64,000 bases of DNA from Alteromonadaceae bacterium XY-R5. Its GTDB lineage: Bacteria; Pseudomonadota; Gammaproteobacteria; Enterobacterales; Alteromonadaceae. Location: assembly GCA_001660395.1 (NCBI GenBank), contig LXWE01000002.1, positions 372,001 through 436,000 on the forward strand, written 5' to 3'. This document shows, piece after piece, positions 1 through 9,364 of the stretch. Below the pieces are notes generated by a model. It had not been told where the DNA came from, did not search any database, and saw only the letters and a list, made by a program, of their open reading frames with translations. Within the stretch, counting starts at the first letter, position 1. Each line of letters starts with the position of its first letter. The position numbers and the translations under genes are program-made.

Positions 1-158
1 GCACGCACAGAGTCTAGGGTAAAAATTAAACCTTGAAGTTTACAATTATCTAACAATTCAGATGCGAAACGAAAAGGTGAAAACTATTCAATATAGAAAT
101 ATCTTTAAAGCTTGTTTGAGCTTCGCATTTTTATAATTAATTGAAATTTATGGCTTTA
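1..158. other. AT-rich left edge, no gene seen
   Basis: This stretch is AT-rich and has no open frame of useful length on either strand. It ends just after the stop codon of the minus-strand zinc-ribbon gene. I see no strong hairpin followed by a T-run. Confidence 0.5.
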
Positions 159-656
159 TTATAAAGTCAGATAGCGAGCAAGGCTTAACAAGGCATCGAG
201 TTTATTTTCGCACCCGGCCCAGTTGTCATATTTATACGGGAGTTCCTGTAGATGTGATGGACGATGGGTATCAATCATTTGGGCTCTCAACAACGCCTTG
301 TCTTTGTCGGTTAGCATTAGTGCCTGAAGCTTGGCGAGTTCGCCGCCATCCAGCCAAATGCCTCCACAACCTGGACATTCGTCAATTTCAACGACATGTA
401 AAGGGCTGTAAAACCGTCTCGACATCACAGTGTCAGTGCAGACCGGACAACGAATTCTTATATTCAGGTCGGGCAGAGGTGCTTGAAATTGCGATAAATG
501 CTTCACTAGCACTTCACCCCGCTTTTCCTCAGATTTCTCAAACAGAGGTAACGCATGCATTTCAAGAAATACGCCACCACAGGCCTGACTAATGTAAACA
601 GGAACACCGCCTACTTTAACGTGGTTTAATTTGGTATGAGTTCTTGGGCATTGCAT
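159..656 (-). CDS. Zinc-ribbon (zf-TFIIB type) protein
   Basis: A 165-aa cytoplasmic protein with no signal peptide or membrane segment. It carries two copies of the short ribbon seen in the zf-TFIIB family: a degenerate N-terminal copy (single Cys near residue 3, then QACGGVFLE near 24-32) and a complete C-terminal copy (CPVC near residue 70, then CPGCGGIWLDGGEL near 94-107). In this family two CxxC pairs bind zinc and the GGxWLDxGEL tail is diagnostic. The C-terminal ~50 residues have no recognisable motif. The biochemical role of the family is unknown. The gene stands alone, and an IS630-like terminal repeat remnant lies in its upstream region (685-699). Confidence 0.75.
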   Translation of the reverse strand: MQCPRTHTKLNHVKVGGVPVYISQACGGVFLEMHALPLFEKSEEKRGEVLVKHLSQFQAPLPDLNIRIRCPVCTDTVMSRRFYSPLHVVEIDECPGCGGIWLDGGELAKLQALMLTDKDKALLRAQMIDTHRPSHLQELPYKYDNWAGCENKLDALLSLARYLTL

Positions 657-684
657 ATTTACTTACCGCGCAAATAATTCATAA

Positions 685-699
685 AGGATCAGTTATTTA
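685..699. repeat. Solo copy of the IS630 terminal repeat
   Basis: AGGATCAGTTATTTA here is identical over 15 nt to part of the right terminal repeat of the IS630-family element (63329-63343), in the same orientation. No transposase or opposite end is nearby, so it looks like a remnant or a small non-autonomous end. It lies 29-43 nt upstream of the start codon of the minus-strand zinc-ribbon gene. Confidence 0.55.
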
Positions 700-772
700 A
701 GTATTCTACCTTGTTGAATCTCAGTCTAAACGTTAAGGCGTTTAGATACCGCTGGGATTCATTTTGGGCCTG

Positions 773-1210
773 CTAAGCCGGTTCAAATATGGACTTAAAT
801 GAAAATGCGTGGTCACTGTCGCCATATTTACGCAGATGCATGAGTCTATCTATTGCCTCTTCAATACTGGGAATATGTCCGTCTGTTATCCACCAAAGTA
901 CATAACTTGCCTCAGGCAGGCGTGCAAACCATTCTCCCTTTCGACGCATGAAATCCCGATGCTGGGTTTTAAACATAAAGTCTTTTAGTTGCTCGACAGA
1001 TTGCCATACAGACATGTTGATGATCATATTTGGGTCATCAAAAGCCTTGATTTGGGTGGCATCGCCGGAGTCATCTTTTAAGCGCCAGATAAAGCCTGGG
1101 CTGGTTTCTGCAATGCCATTGATATGTTCAAGGTTATCGATAAAGTCTTTGATCTGTGGTGCATCCAGTAGGTATTTGGCTTGCGCAATATTCAGTTGTG
1201 CTAGTTGCAT
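773..1210 (-). CDS. DUF3291 family protein
   Basis: A 145-aa protein matching the DUF3291 family, which has a dimeric alpha+beta-barrel-like fold related to antibiotic monooxygenase (ABM) domains. Typical features are the N-terminal QLAQLNIAQ strand, the MINMSVWQSVEQLKDF segment and the FARLPEASYVLWWI segment with its conserved Trp pair. I place the start at 1210, because GGGAG lies 7-11 nt upstream of that ATG; an in-frame GTG at 1228 would add six residues but would overlap that ribosome-binding site. No enzymatic function is established for the family. It is monocistronic. Confidence 0.8.
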   Translation of the reverse strand: MQLAQLNIAQAKYLLDAPQIKDFIDNLEHINGIAETSPGFIWRLKDDSGDATQIKAFDDPNMIINMSVWQSVEQLKDFMFKTQHRDFMRRKGEWFARLPEASYVLWWITDGHIPSIEEAIDRLMHLRKYGDSDHAFSFKSIFEPA

Positions 1211-1360
1211 CTTCGTTCTCCCTTGCACAGGCGTTGGCCTGATTCCCGTGTGTCAGTGCATAGTTGCGGTCACCTATCCATTAGATGGTGTTGGTGAAGT
1301 ATTATTCAAGTGGGTAGGAGCATTAGATCAATTATAGGGCGTGTATTTACGTGCAATCCC

Positions 1361-1624
1361 CTATTTTTCAGGCACATAGCGCTGTACACATTCATTGCCG
1401 CTGAAAGATTCTGCGCACTTACGACAGATGCAGGCTTTTCCTCTTAAAGTCGCAGGTACTTGCTTTAGCAAGGCTTCGGCAAAACTGATGTTTTTATCAA
1501 AACACCAGCACTGACTTTTTTTGTCTGTCCCGGTTTGGGCCATGCCACACTGGTTTGATTGATTGCATATGGGACAGTAGCTCGAGGGGGAATGGAATTG
1601 CGTTTGGCTCACTCGCTTTCTCAA
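1361..1624 (-). CDS. Cysteine-rich CWC family protein
   Basis: A small (87 aa) cysteine-rich protein. It has eleven cysteines, arranged as CPIC near residue 17, NQCGM near 25, a CWCF motif near residue 39, and a C-terminal CICRKC block plus a final Cys. This matches the cysteine-rich CWC family, presumed metal-binding and of unknown role. There is no signal peptide. It lies about 100 nt downstream of the flavoprotein gene on the same strand, so co-transcription is possible. Confidence 0.7.
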   Translation of the reverse strand: MRKRVSQTQFHSPSSYCPICNQSNQCGMAQTGTDKKSQCWCFDKNISFAEALLKQVPATLRGKACICRKCAESFSGNECVQRYVPEK

Positions 1625-1729
1625 AAGGTAAGGCTGATAGCAATGATAAAAGCTGCTGGATAATTAGCAATATTAAGATAGAGACAGGCAATGCCTGTCT
1701 CTATTTATCATTCATATAAATTGAAGCAT

Positions 1730-2926
1730 TTATACAAATGGCGATAGTGGGTCCGCTTGCTTAAAGGCGTCTGCCTTTATGGCCGCCGGAGGATAAATTA
1801 GCTGATTGGTAATGCTCTTTTTAATCTCCTTTGCCACATGGCGTACAGATTTGACATTCTGGTCCCAGGTTTCTGTATAAACCGCGCCCCAGGCGCCAAG
1901 GTCGATACAAGTCACGTAGTTGGGCTGTTGATAGGGAATAGAGGCAATGTTCACTAAGCTCGACATTGCATTATTGCCTGCAAACTTACCCATCGGGATA
2001 GCATGCTGGCAGGTCATCAACGCCAGCCTCCCCTCTGTATCACATTTCGCAGAAGCCACATCTCCGGTCGCAAAAATGTTTTCGGTGCCAATTACTTTGA
2101 GATTTTCATCAACCATCAGCCTGCCGAAATGATCTTTAGGTGTGTTGAACTGTTCCGTGAGCGGATTTGCCTGAACACCAGCTGTCAGCACTACGGTTTT
2201 ACTTGGTACAAACTCCCCGTTTGAAAGAAGTGCTCCATCAGGCGTAATCTTTTCCACCCGGGTGTTTAACTTCCATTCAATTTTGAGCTCGTCAGAGGCC
2301 TGGCTGATAACCTGGCTTAACTCATGACTAAACTGTCCGGCTATCTTCGAATTTGTTTCTACTACGATTACTTTAGTCTCTGTTTGGTGGCCAAACAGGG
2401 CTGAAAGTCGATGAGGTAACTCAGTGGCTAATTCAATACCTGTTAATCCGCCGCCACAGACAATGACAGTATTTCTGGCCGTGGATGGTTTCTCAGCCGT
2501 CAGGGTTTCCAGATGATGCTCAAATACTTTGGCCGTTTCCATTTGATCGATGTTGAATGCCAATTCTGCCCCTTCGATCATTGAGTTTCTCAGCTGACTA
2601 CCTGAGGCCAAAATCAGTCTGTCGTAGGTGATTGTTTGTGCGATGCCTGCTGCATCTAAGTAATCTATGCTGTTCTCAGTGGTGTTTATTTTGCCTACCT
2701 GGCCGCTTATGAAGTTAACGCCAGTTTCGTGATACAGCTCCGTAAGGGGGGCGGTTGTTTGCGCAACTCTATCTTCATAAAAGCGCGGGCGAATTCTTAA
2801 TTCTGCTTGTGGTGCAATCACCACTACTTCGACATCTTCCATTTCGTGAATCTCTGAGATTCTGGCTGCGCTCAGTGCCGCCCACATTCCTGCAAAACCA
2901 CTTCCAACAATTACTACTTTCTTCAT
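1730..2926 (-). CDS. NDH-2-like NAD(P)/FAD-dependent oxidoreductase
   Basis: A 398-aa pyridine nucleotide-disulfide oxidoreductase. The FAD-binding Rossmann motif GSGFAGMWAA is at residues 8-17, a second NAD(P)-binding motif CGGGLTGIELATE is near 157-169, and the ATGD motif contacting FAD is near 287-290. The layout fits the type II NADH dehydrogenase/sulfide:quinone reductase branch, but I see no catalytic cysteine pair of SQR type, so NADH- or NADPH-quinone type activity is more likely. The gene is transcribed divergently from an Rrf2 regulator with a ~140-bp shared intergenic region holding an imperfect dyad (2959-2975). The physiological electron acceptor cannot be told from sequence. Confidence 0.85.
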   Translation of the reverse strand: MKKVVIVGSGFAGMWAALSAARISEIHEMEDVEVVVIAPQAELRIRPRFYEDRVAQTTAPLTELYHETGVNFISGQVGKINTTENSIDYLDAAGIAQTITYDRLILASGSQLRNSMIEGAELAFNIDQMETAKVFEHHLETLTAEKPSTARNTVIVCGGGLTGIELATELPHRLSALFGHQTETKVIVVETNSKIAGQFSHELSQVISQASDELKIEWKLNTRVEKITPDGALLSNGEFVPSKTVVLTAGVQANPLTEQFNTPKDHFGRLMVDENLKVIGTENIFATGDVASAKCDTEGRLALMTCQHAIPMGKFAGNNAMSSLVNIASIPYQQPNYVTCIDLGAWGAVYTETWDQNVKSVRHVAKEIKKSITNQLIYPPAAIKADAFKQADPLSPFV

Positions 2927-2958
2927 ATTTCACAGTCTCGTTCATAAAATAAACTGCG

Positions 2959-2975
2959 ACTATAATGATCGTAGT
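2959..2975. promoter_or_regulatory. Imperfect dyad, candidate Rrf2 operator
   Basis: ACTATAATGATCGTAGT is an imperfect 17-bp dyad centred on 2967 (outer ACTA/TAGT arms perfect, inner positions partly matching). It lies between the divergent flavoprotein and Rrf2 genes, 33 nt from the flavoprotein start. Size and position fit an Rrf2-family site; binding is inferred only. Confidence 0.35.
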
Positions 2976-3067
2976 ATAATTTGGCAATTACTTTTTGAAA
3001 ATATCTTGAAGATGGCATATAAAGCGTCCAGTCAGTTGATCACTTCATACATTCAGAGGAAAAACGC

Positions 3068-3568
3068 GTGGCATTATTTAGTAGCGGTATCGAGTACGGC
3101 ATTCATAGCCTGATGTTGTTGACCGACAGCAAAGGTACGCTGCGTGATATGTCAGTCAGAGACTTAGCTGAGTTGCAGGGGGTACCCTATGACTATCTGG
3201 GCAAAATATTCACTAAGCTTTCTAAAGCGAATTTGGTTAAAAGCACCGAGGGCAAAGGCGGCGGATTTCGGCTGGCCAGATCGCCAGAGCACATCACCAT
3301 TCTGGATATTACTGAGGCGATTGATGGTAAGAAGCGGATTTTTGAATGTAAGGAAATTCGTCAAAATATGGCCCTGTTCGAGCAGGGGGTACCACAGTGG
3401 GCCTGTAGCGGCGTATGTGGGGTGCATCGAGTGATGAATGTAGCGCAGGAGCGGATGGAAGCGGCGCTGGCACAGCAAACCATTTTGGATTTAACCCGCC
3501 AAACAGCCAGAAAAGCGCCGGACGAATTTGAAATTGACGTGCAGGAGTGGGTTACCAGTCGCCGCTAA
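3068..3568 (+). CDS. Rrf2 family Fe-S type transcriptional regulator
   Basis: A 166-aa Rrf2-family regulator. The N-terminal winged helix covers residues 1-80, with the recognition segment VPYDYLGKIFTKL near 39-51 and the GKGGGFRLAR wing near 63-72. Three cysteines near residues 98, 117 and 121 (FEC, then ACSGVCGVH) match the cluster-ligating cysteines of NsrR, IscR and RsrR, so it is likely an Fe-S sensor of NO, redox or iron state. It is divergent from an NDH-2-like flavoprotein, the usual partner of this Rrf2 subgroup, and probably represses it together with itself. Which signal it senses cannot be decided from sequence. Confidence 0.85.
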   Translation: MALFSSGIEYGIHSLMLLTDSKGTLRDMSVRDLAELQGVPYDYLGKIFTKLSKANLVKSTEGKGGGFRLARSPEHITILDITEAIDGKKRIFECKEIRQNMALFEQGVPQWACSGVCGVHRVMNVAQERMEAALAQQTILDLTRQTARKAPDEFEIDVQEWVTSRR

Positions 3569-3608
3569 ATAATCGCGATAGACATGCGCTCGAATGACGA
3601 AATACGCC

Positions 3609-4025
3609 TTAAAAATCGCCGGGTTTTTGACGAAATTGCTTCTTCTGGCCGTCTTTCTTTTTGCCTTCGACACGGCGGCGTTGTGAGGCTTTGGTGGGTT
3701 TGGTGGCGCGTCTTACCGGGGCGCGGTAATCGGCTTTGCGGATCAGCTCGGCCAATCGCTCTAGGGCTTCGGCTTTGTTGGCTTCCTGAGTGCGTTTGGT
3801 CTGGGCCTTGATGATCAACACATCGTCGCTGTTGATCTGATTTTTATACAGCTGACGCAGACGATGTTTGTGATATTGGGGCAGGGACGATGCACCAATA
3901 TCAAAGCGCAGGTGAATGGCGCTGGAGACCTTGTTGACGTTCTGGCCACCGGCGCCCTGAGCGCGAATAGCCGACAGGTCGACTTCGCTCAGGGGCAGGC
4001 TAATTGAAGGGGTAACTTCAATCAC
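3609..4025 (-). CDS. arfB: Peptidyl-tRNA hydrolase ArfB (ribosome rescue)
   Basis: A 138-aa protein that releases the nascent chain from ribosomes stalled without a stop codon. The class I release-factor-like domain has the GGQ motif in AQGAGGQNVNKVSSA near residues 24-38; the following ~30 residues are a basic Lys/Arg/Gln-rich tail (near 105-138) that in ArfB enters the empty mRNA channel. Length matches E. coli ArfB/YaeJ (about 140 aa). It is the last gene of the trp-yciI unit, starting at the base next to the yciI stop codon, so it is probably translated from the same transcript. It converges with the Rrf2 gene. Confidence 0.93.
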   Translation of the reverse strand: MIEVTPSISLPLSEVDLSAIRAQGAGGQNVNKVSSAIHLRFDIGASSLPQYHKHRLRQLYKNQINSDDVLIIKAQTKRTQEANKAEALERLAELIRKADYRAPVRRATKPTKASQRRRVEGKKKDGQKKQFRQKPGDF

Positions 4026-4325
4026 TTACGGCAGCACTTTTTTGTAAGGCTTAACCACAACCTTGGCGTATACGCCTGCTGCCACGTAAGGGTCGGCATC
4101 GGCCCAGGTTTTGGCTGCGTCGAGGCTGGCAAATTCTGCCACCACCATAGAGCCAGAGAAACCGGCCGGGCCCGGATCTTCACTGTCGATGGCAGGCGTT
4201 GGGCCTGCAACCAGCAGCCGACCTTCGGCTTTCAGCGTTTGTAAACGCTCAAGGTGGGCAGGGCGCGCCTGCATGCGTTTTTCCAGGCTGTTTTCGACAT
4301 CTTCTGAATAAATCAGGTACCACAT
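4026..4325 (-). CDS. yciI: YciI family protein
   Basis: A 99-aa protein of the YciI family (dimeric alpha+beta, ferredoxin-like fold). The family hallmarks are [13 protein letters not shown] at the start, ARPAHLERL with the conserved His near residues 20-28, and the WADADPY segment near 75-81. The enzymatic activity of YciI is not established; related domains include dehydrochlorinases. It starts 13 bp downstream of trpA and abuts arfB. In E. coli yciI also lies in the general trp-tonB neighbourhood, so this linkage is old, although arfB as partner is less usual. Confidence 0.88.
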   Translation of the reverse strand: MWYLIYSEDVENSLEKRMQARPAHLERLQTLKAEGRLLVAGPTPAIDSEDPGPAGFSGSMVVAEFASLDAAKTWADADPYVAAGVYAKVVVKPYKKVLP

Positions 4326-4338
4326 AGGGCAATTCCTT

Positions 4339-5148
4339 TTATGCTTTGTTAGTGGCGGCTTTCATCTCGCGCACGAAGTGGCCTAATTGTGCCAGCATTT
4401 GCTCGGTGTTTGCCAGATTTGCTTCTACCAAATTTACCGTCGCCGAGCCAGAAATGGCGCCAGCAGCCCCGGCAGTAATGGCATCTTTCACCTGTTCTGG
4501 TTTAGAAATGCCAAAGCCCAGCAGCGCGGGCGCTGCATTCACGTCACGCAGTTTTGCCACCAGTTCGCTGGCCGGCATAGAGGCTGCGGTTTCGGCACCT
4601 GTGACACCGGCGCGACCGAGCAGATAAGTGTAACCCGCCGAATGTTCACCAATGCCGGCAAAGGTTTCATCACTGGCGTTTGGCGGCGCGATCAGGATTT
4701 GGTCGATGCCATATTGTTTGGCTGCGGCCAAAAATGGCTTGGCTTCACGCAGGGGCACATCGGCCACCAGAATGGAATCTACGCCTGCTTCGGCGGCATG
4801 GGCGTAAAAGCCATCAATACCAGGGCCCATTACCAGGTTGCTGTACAGCAGCAAGCCGACGGGGATATCCGGGTTGGTTTCGCGCAGCTTTTTCAGCAGG
4901 TCTAAACAGGCTTTGGGCGTCACGCCTTTATCCAGTGCACGAATAGCCGCCTTTTGAATGGTGGGGCCATCGGCAATAGGATCAGAAAACGGAATACCCA
5001 GCTCCAGCGCATCGGCACCGTTATCAATCAGGGTTTGGATGATCTCTAGGCTGGTGTCTAAATCCGGATCGCCAATCATCACGAAAGGTACAAAGGCACC
5101 CTGGTTGGCCGCGGCCAGGCGGGTGAACATCTTGTTGTATCTACTCAC
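4339..5148 (-). CDS. trpA: Tryptophan synthase alpha subunit
   Basis: A 269-aa TIM barrel converting indole-3-glycerol phosphate to indole and glyceraldehyde 3-phosphate; the indole is channelled to TrpB. The catalytic Glu lies in [19 protein letters not shown] (near residues 47-65), where the catalytic Asp is also present. The phosphate-binding loops appear as LLGRAGVTG (near 176-184) and [10 protein letters not shown] (near 211-220). Length matches E. coli TrpA (268 aa). It overlaps the 3' end of trpB by 8 bp, consistent with translational coupling of the two subunits. Confidence 0.98.
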   Translation of the reverse strand: MSRYNKMFTRLAAANQGAFVPFVMIGDPDLDTSLEIIQTLIDNGADALELGIPFSDPIADGPTIQKAAIRALDKGVTPKACLDLLKKLRETNPDIPVGLLLYSNLVMGPGIDGFYAHAAEAGVDSILVADVPLREAKPFLAAAKQYGIDQILIAPPNASDETFAGIGEHSAGYTYLLGRAGVTGAETAASMPASELVAKLRDVNAAPALLGFGISKPEQVKDAITAGAAGAISGSATVNLVEANLANTEQMLAQLGHFVREMKAATNKA

Positions 5149-6328
5149 CGAAATTTACTCCTAAAATGCTTTGTACGTGGGCGAGATCTTTGTCGCCGCG
5201 GCCTGACAGGTTAACCACAATAATGGTGTCGTCTTCGGCTTCATCGGCCATATTCAGGGCATGAGCCAGGGCGTGAGAGGATTCTAACGCCGGGATAATC
5301 CCTTCTTTTTTCGCCAGCAGTTGGAAGGCATTCAACGCTTCGGCATCGGTAATCGACACATACTCCGCACGGCCAGTGTCATGTAAGTGAGCATGCTGTG
5401 GGCCCACGGCTGGATAGTCGAGACCGGCAGACACTGAGTAAGACTCTTCAATCTGGCCGTTTTCATCCTGCATGATGTAACTATAGGTACCGTGCAAAAT
5501 GCCTTTGCTGCCGGTGGCCATAGCGGCACCGTGCATATGGGTGTGGATGCCTTTACCGCCGGGTTCAACGCCCACCAGTTTCACCTCTGGTGAATCAATA
5601 AAATCAGCAAACATGCCGATGGCGTTTGAACCGCCGCCCACGGCAGCAACTACGGCATCGGGCAGGCGGCCTTCTTTTTCCATGATTTGCGCGCGGGTTT
5701 CTTCGCCTATCATACGGTGGAATTCACGCACGATAGTAGGGAAGGGGTGTGGACCCGCAGCCGTGCCCAACAGGTAGTGGGCGCGATCATAGCTGGCAGA
5801 CCAGTCACGCAGGGCTTCGTTTACCGCATCTTTGAGGGTGCCTGAGCCAGAGTTTACCGGGATCACTTCTGCGCCCATTAAGCGCATACGGAACACGTTC
5901 GGCGCCTGACGCTCAACGTCTTTGGCACCCATGTAAATACGGGCTTTTAAACCCAGCAAGGCACAGGCTAAGGCTGTTGCCACACCGTGCTGACCAGCGC
6001 CGGTTTCGGCGATAACTTCGGTTTTACCCATGCGTTTGGTCAGCAGGGCTTGACCTAACACCTGGTTAGTCTTATGGGCACCACCGTGAAGTAAGTCTTC
6101 ACGTTTTAAATACAGCTTCACCTTCGGGTTAGAAACCAGATTTTTGGTCAGGGTCATGGCCGTTGGGCGACCCGCGTAGTCGGTGAGCAATCCGATAAAT
6201 TCTTTTTGGAATTCAGGATCATTCTGGGCATCGATATAAGCCTGCTCCAGCTGGTCCAGGGCCGGGATCAGCAGCTCTGGCACATACATGCCGCCGTAAT
6301 CGCCAAATTTTGGATCAAGTTTGTTCAT
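5141..6328 (-). CDS. trpB: Tryptophan synthase beta subunit
   Basis: A 395-aa PLP enzyme that condenses indole with L-serine. The PLP lysine lies in [14 protein letters not shown] (near residues 80-93), the catalytic Glu in AETGAGQHG (near 107-115), and the phosphate-binding [10 protein letters not shown] segment is near 231-240. Length is typical (E. coli 397 aa). It is in the trp operon, 31 bp after trpCF and overlapping trpA by 8 bp. Nothing suggests loss of function. Confidence 0.98.
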   Translation of the reverse strand: MNKLDPKFGDYGGMYVPELLIPALDQLEQAYIDAQNDPEFQKEFIGLLTDYAGRPTAMTLTKNLVSNPKVKLYLKREDLLHGGAHKTNQVLGQALLTKRMGKTEVIAETGAGQHGVATALACALLGLKARIYMGAKDVERQAPNVFRMRLMGAEVIPVNSGSGTLKDAVNEALRDWSASYDRAHYLLGTAAGPHPFPTIVREFHRMIGEETRAQIMEKEGRLPDAVVAAVGGGSNAIGMFADFIDSPEVKLVGVEPGGKGIHTHMHGAAMATGSKGILHGTYSYIMQDENGQIEESYSVSAGLDYPAVGPQHAHLHDTGRAEYVSITDAEALNAFQLLAKKEGIIPALESSHALAHALNMADEAEDDTIIVVNLSGRGDKDLAHVQSILGVNFGE

Positions 6329-6359
6329 GGTAATGCTTATCCTGTTACGGCCTGTGGCC

Positions 6360-7742
6360 TCAGTATTGTCTTAATAAGGTAAATAATTGCGCGATTTTCT
6401 CGGCGCTTTTCTGACCCGGTGCGGTTTCCACTCCCGAGTTCACATCCAGTAATCCCATGCCTAAACCGGCTGCGGTTTGAATATTGTCCGGGCTTAATCC
6501 ACCGGCCAGGGCCAGCTGAGACTTATCGCTGATTTTAGCCAGCAGTTGCCAGTCAAACGTCTGACCCGTGCCACCGCTTTGATTGCCGACTTTGCAATCA
6601 AGTAATACGCAGTCCACGCCTTGTGCGTTCAGTTCCGGCAGGCTATCGGTTACGCCTTTGGCCTGCCAAATCTGGCAATCCGCTGGCAGTAATGGCCGCA
6701 ACGCATCGATATACGCCTGATCTTCACTGCCATGCAGTTGCACTGCAGTTAAGCCAAGCGTCTCGGCAGCGTGAGCGACCACATTTACGGCAGCATTTAC
6801 AAATACGCTGACATATTGCTGTGGCACGGCTGCAACGATTTCAGCCGCCTGGGTCAGGCTGATGGCGCGTTTCGATTGTTCAGCGAAAATGAGTCCTGCG
6901 AAACTGGCAGGGCTGGCGGCCACTGTTTGGGCATCGTCAATGTTGGTAATGCCGCAGATTTTCACTGTGCCAAATAGCAGTTGTTTCACCGCCAGGCTGA
7001 CATTTTTCTGGCTCATCAGAGAGCTGCCCACTAAAAAGCCATCGGCCAGTGGTGCTAATCGACGCACATCCTGCTGGGTATAAATGCCGGATTCAGAAAT
7101 CACCAGCGCATCGGGCGCAGCGGCTTTGATCTTAGGCGCCAGGGCTTCGGTGGTGGCTAAATTTGTGCTCAGGTCGCGTAAATCGCGGTTATTGATGCCG
7201 ATGATTTTTGCACCCAGCTTAACGGCACGGTCGGCTTCTTCTTCATTCGATACTTCGGTGAGCACATCCAGGCTCAGACTCTCGGCGATTTCCGCCATTT
7301 CCTGATACTGAGCATCTGTCAGGACGGACAGCATCAGCAAAATCCCATCGGCGCGGTAGTGGCGGGCCAGATAGACCTGATAGGGATCGACAAAGAAGTC
7401 TTTGTTCAGCACAGGCTGCGTCAGTCGGTCACGCACATAAGGTAAATACTCAAATTTACCCTGAAAGTATTTGTGCTCCGTGAGTACCGAAATGCAGCTG
7501 GCATAAGGGGCGTAGGCGGCGATGATTTCGTCCAGCTCAAATGGCTCGCGGATCAGACCCTTAGACGGCGAGGCCTTTTTACACTCTAAAATGTAACCGG
7601 CTTCGGGTTTGGCCAGCGCATCGTAGAAGCTGCGATCTGACGGCGTTAACTCATCAATAAAGCTTGCCAGCGGCTTTTGCTGCTTTAATTCGGCAATATC
7701 CAGCGTGCGGTCGGCGCAGATTTTCTCTAATACATTCGGCAT
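6360..7742 (-). CDS. trpCF: Bifunctional TrpC/TrpF (IGPS and PRAI fusion)
   Basis: A 460-aa fusion of two consecutive TIM-barrel enzymes of tryptophan synthesis. Residues 1-255 are indole-3-glycerol-phosphate synthase ([14 protein letters not shown] near 53-66, [15 protein letters not shown] near 113-127, INNRDLRDL near 183-191). Residues ~258-460 are phosphoribosylanthranilate isomerase, starting with the catalytic Cys motif [13 protein letters not shown] and ending with LAGGLSPDN and DVNSGVE. In E. coli the same fusion (called trpC) is 453 aa. The gene follows trpD with a single base between stop and start codons. Confidence 0.97.
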   Translation of the reverse strand: MPNVLEKICADRTLDIAELKQQKPLASFIDELTPSDRSFYDALAKPEAGYILECKKASPSKGLIREPFELDEIIAAYAPYASCISVLTEHKYFQGKFEYLPYVRDRLTQPVLNKDFFVDPYQVYLARHYRADGILLMLSVLTDAQYQEMAEIAESLSLDVLTEVSNEEEADRAVKLGAKIIGINNRDLRDLSTNLATTEALAPKIKAAAPDALVISESGIYTQQDVRRLAPLADGFLVGSSLMSQKNVSLAVKQLLFGTVKICGITNIDDAQTVAASPASFAGLIFAEQSKRAISLTQAAEIVAAVPQQYVSVFVNAAVNVVAHAAETLGLTAVQLHGSEDQAYIDALRPLLPADCQIWQAKGVTDSLPELNAQGVDCVLLDCKVGNQSGGTGQTFDWQLLAKISDKSQLALAGGLSPDNIQTAAGLGMGLLDVNSGVETAPGQKSAEKIAQLFTLLRQY

Positions 7743-7743
7743 C

Positions 7744-8763
7744 TTACTGTTCCTGACTGGTGGCGGCCATGGCCTTAATGGTGGCTAGCGGCTTACCGCT
7801 TTGCATGGCATCCAGCGCCATCTGCGCGCCAGCTTTGTAGCTGTCGGCTTTGCCACAGATAAATAATAAGGCGCCGGCGTTCATGGCCACGGCATCACGA
7901 TGGGCGCTTTCGCCTTTACCTGCCAATACGGCTTCAATCATGGCTTTGTTTTCGGCAGGTTCACCGCCTTTAATCGCTTCTAACGGTGCGCTTTGCAGGC
8001 CGAAGGTTTCCGGCGTCAGGGTTTCGCGAATTAACTCGCCATTACTAATGCGGATGCATTCAGACGGGCCGTGCAGCGCCAGTTCGTCCAGACCACTGCC
8101 ATGCACTACGATGGCGTTTTGATAACCCAGCAGTTTCAGGGTTTCGGCAAAGGGTTGCAACAACGCCGGGGTATAAACGCCGATCATCATATGGCTGGGA
8201 TGAGCCGGGTTCGCTAACGGGCCAAGCACGTTAAAAATCGTGCGGGTTTTAAGTGCCTGACGTACCGGGATCGCGTGCTTAAAGCCAGTGTGGTAATTTG
8301 GGGCGAACAAGAAGCACAGATTGGTTTTATCTAAACAGTTACGGGCGGTTTGTGCCGACATGGTCAGATTGACGCCAAACTGGTTAAATAAATCGGCCGA
8401 ACCTGATTTGCTCGACACGCTACGGTTACCGTGCTTGGCCACCTTTTGGCCACAGCTGGCAGCGACGATAGCGGCAGCCGAGCTGATATTGATGGTGTGG
8501 TGGCCATCGCCGCCTGTGCCAACGATATCGGCAAAGTCATATTCGGGCGTGGGGAAAGGCGCGGCATTTTCTACCAAGGCGCGGGCGGCACCGGCGATTT
8601 CTTCCGGGGTTTCGCCTTTAATTTTTAGCGCCGTTAACAGCGCCGCCATTTGCACCGGATCCATGGCGCCTTGCATGATGGCACTGAACAGCTCGGTCAT
8701 CTGGGCTTTATCCAGGGACTGGCCCTGATACAGGGCTTCCAGTGAGGCCAATATGTTACTCAT
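7744..8763 (-). CDS. trpD: Anthranilate phosphoribosyltransferase
   Basis: A 339-aa enzyme transferring phosphoribose from PRPP to anthranilate. Diagnostic motifs are [15 protein letters not shown] (near residues 81-95), [16 protein letters not shown] (near 108-123) and the [12 protein letters not shown] segment (near 222-233). Here trpD stands alone, not fused to the TrpG glutaminase as in E. coli. It overlaps trpG by 8 bp, consistent with coupling, and is followed by trpCF after one base. Confidence 0.98.
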   Translation of the reverse strand: MSNILASLEALYQGQSLDKAQMTELFSAIMQGAMDPVQMAALLTALKIKGETPEEIAGAARALVENAAPFPTPEYDFADIVGTGGDGHHTINISSAAAIVAASCGQKVAKHGNRSVSSKSGSADLFNQFGVNLTMSAQTARNCLDKTNLCFLFAPNYHTGFKHAIPVRQALKTRTIFNVLGPLANPAHPSHMMIGVYTPALLQPFAETLKLLGYQNAIVVHGSGLDELALHGPSECIRISNGELIRETLTPETFGLQSAPLEAIKGGEPAENKAMIEAVLAGKGESAHRDAVAMNAGALLFICGKADSYKAGAQMALDAMQSGKPLATIKAMAATSQEQ

Positions 8764-9364
8764 GAGACGCTCCTTGCAATAAATAGTCGATACTTTGCGC
8801 CAGCAACTGGCTACCCTGGGCCGTTAACACCGACTCTGGGTGAAACTGAAAGCCTAACATTTTGTCGCCGCTATGGCATACCGCCATAGGTACCTGATTG
8901 ACCTGGGCCAATACTTCCAGCTCTGCCGGCATTTGGGTGGCCATTAAAGAATGATAGCGCGCCACTGGCAAGGGATTGGGTAAGCCGCTGAACATGCGAT
9001 CCGCACTGTGCTGCACAGGCGAGGATTTACCGTGCATCACCTGCTCCGCTCGGCCCACTGTACCACCGTAACTTTCGACGATGGCCTGATGGCCTAAACA
9101 TATGCCCAGTACCGGGAATTCACCGCGCACTTTTTTCAGCAGCGCGGGCATACAGCCAGCATCGGCAGGGGCGCCAGGACCAGGAGAAAGCATCAGCAGC
9201 ACAGGCTGTTCTTTGGCTTTTACTTGCATCTGGCTGTAAATTTTATCGGCATCCACCGAGTTACGGTAAATGATCAGCTCAATGCCTAAACCACGTAATT
9301 CATCTACCAGGTTGTAGGTGAATGAATCGAAGTTATCGATGAGAAAAATACAAGGCTGAGACAT
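8756..9364 (-). CDS. trpG: Anthranilate synthase glutamine amidotransferase
   Basis: A 202-aa class I glutamine amidotransferase that supplies ammonia to TrpE. The nucleophilic Cys lies in [11 protein letters not shown] (near residues 82-92), and the His-Glu of the triad in [10 protein letters not shown] (near 173-182). [12 protein letters not shown] (near 10-21) is the typical N-terminal motif of TrpG/PabA. Its place directly between trpE (1-bp overlap) and trpD (8-bp overlap) argues for TrpG rather than PabA, although dual use with PabB cannot be excluded. Confidence 0.97.
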   Translation of the reverse strand: MSQPCIFLIDNFDSFTYNLVDELRGLGIELIIYRNSVDADKIYSQMQVKAKEQPVLLMLSPGPGAPADAGCMPALLKKVRGEFPVLGICLGHQAIVESYGGTVGRAEQVMHGKSSPVQHSADRMFSGLPNPLPVARYHSLMATQMPAELEVLAQVNQVPMAVCHSGDKMLGFQFHPESVLTAQGSQLLAQSIDYLLQGASHE

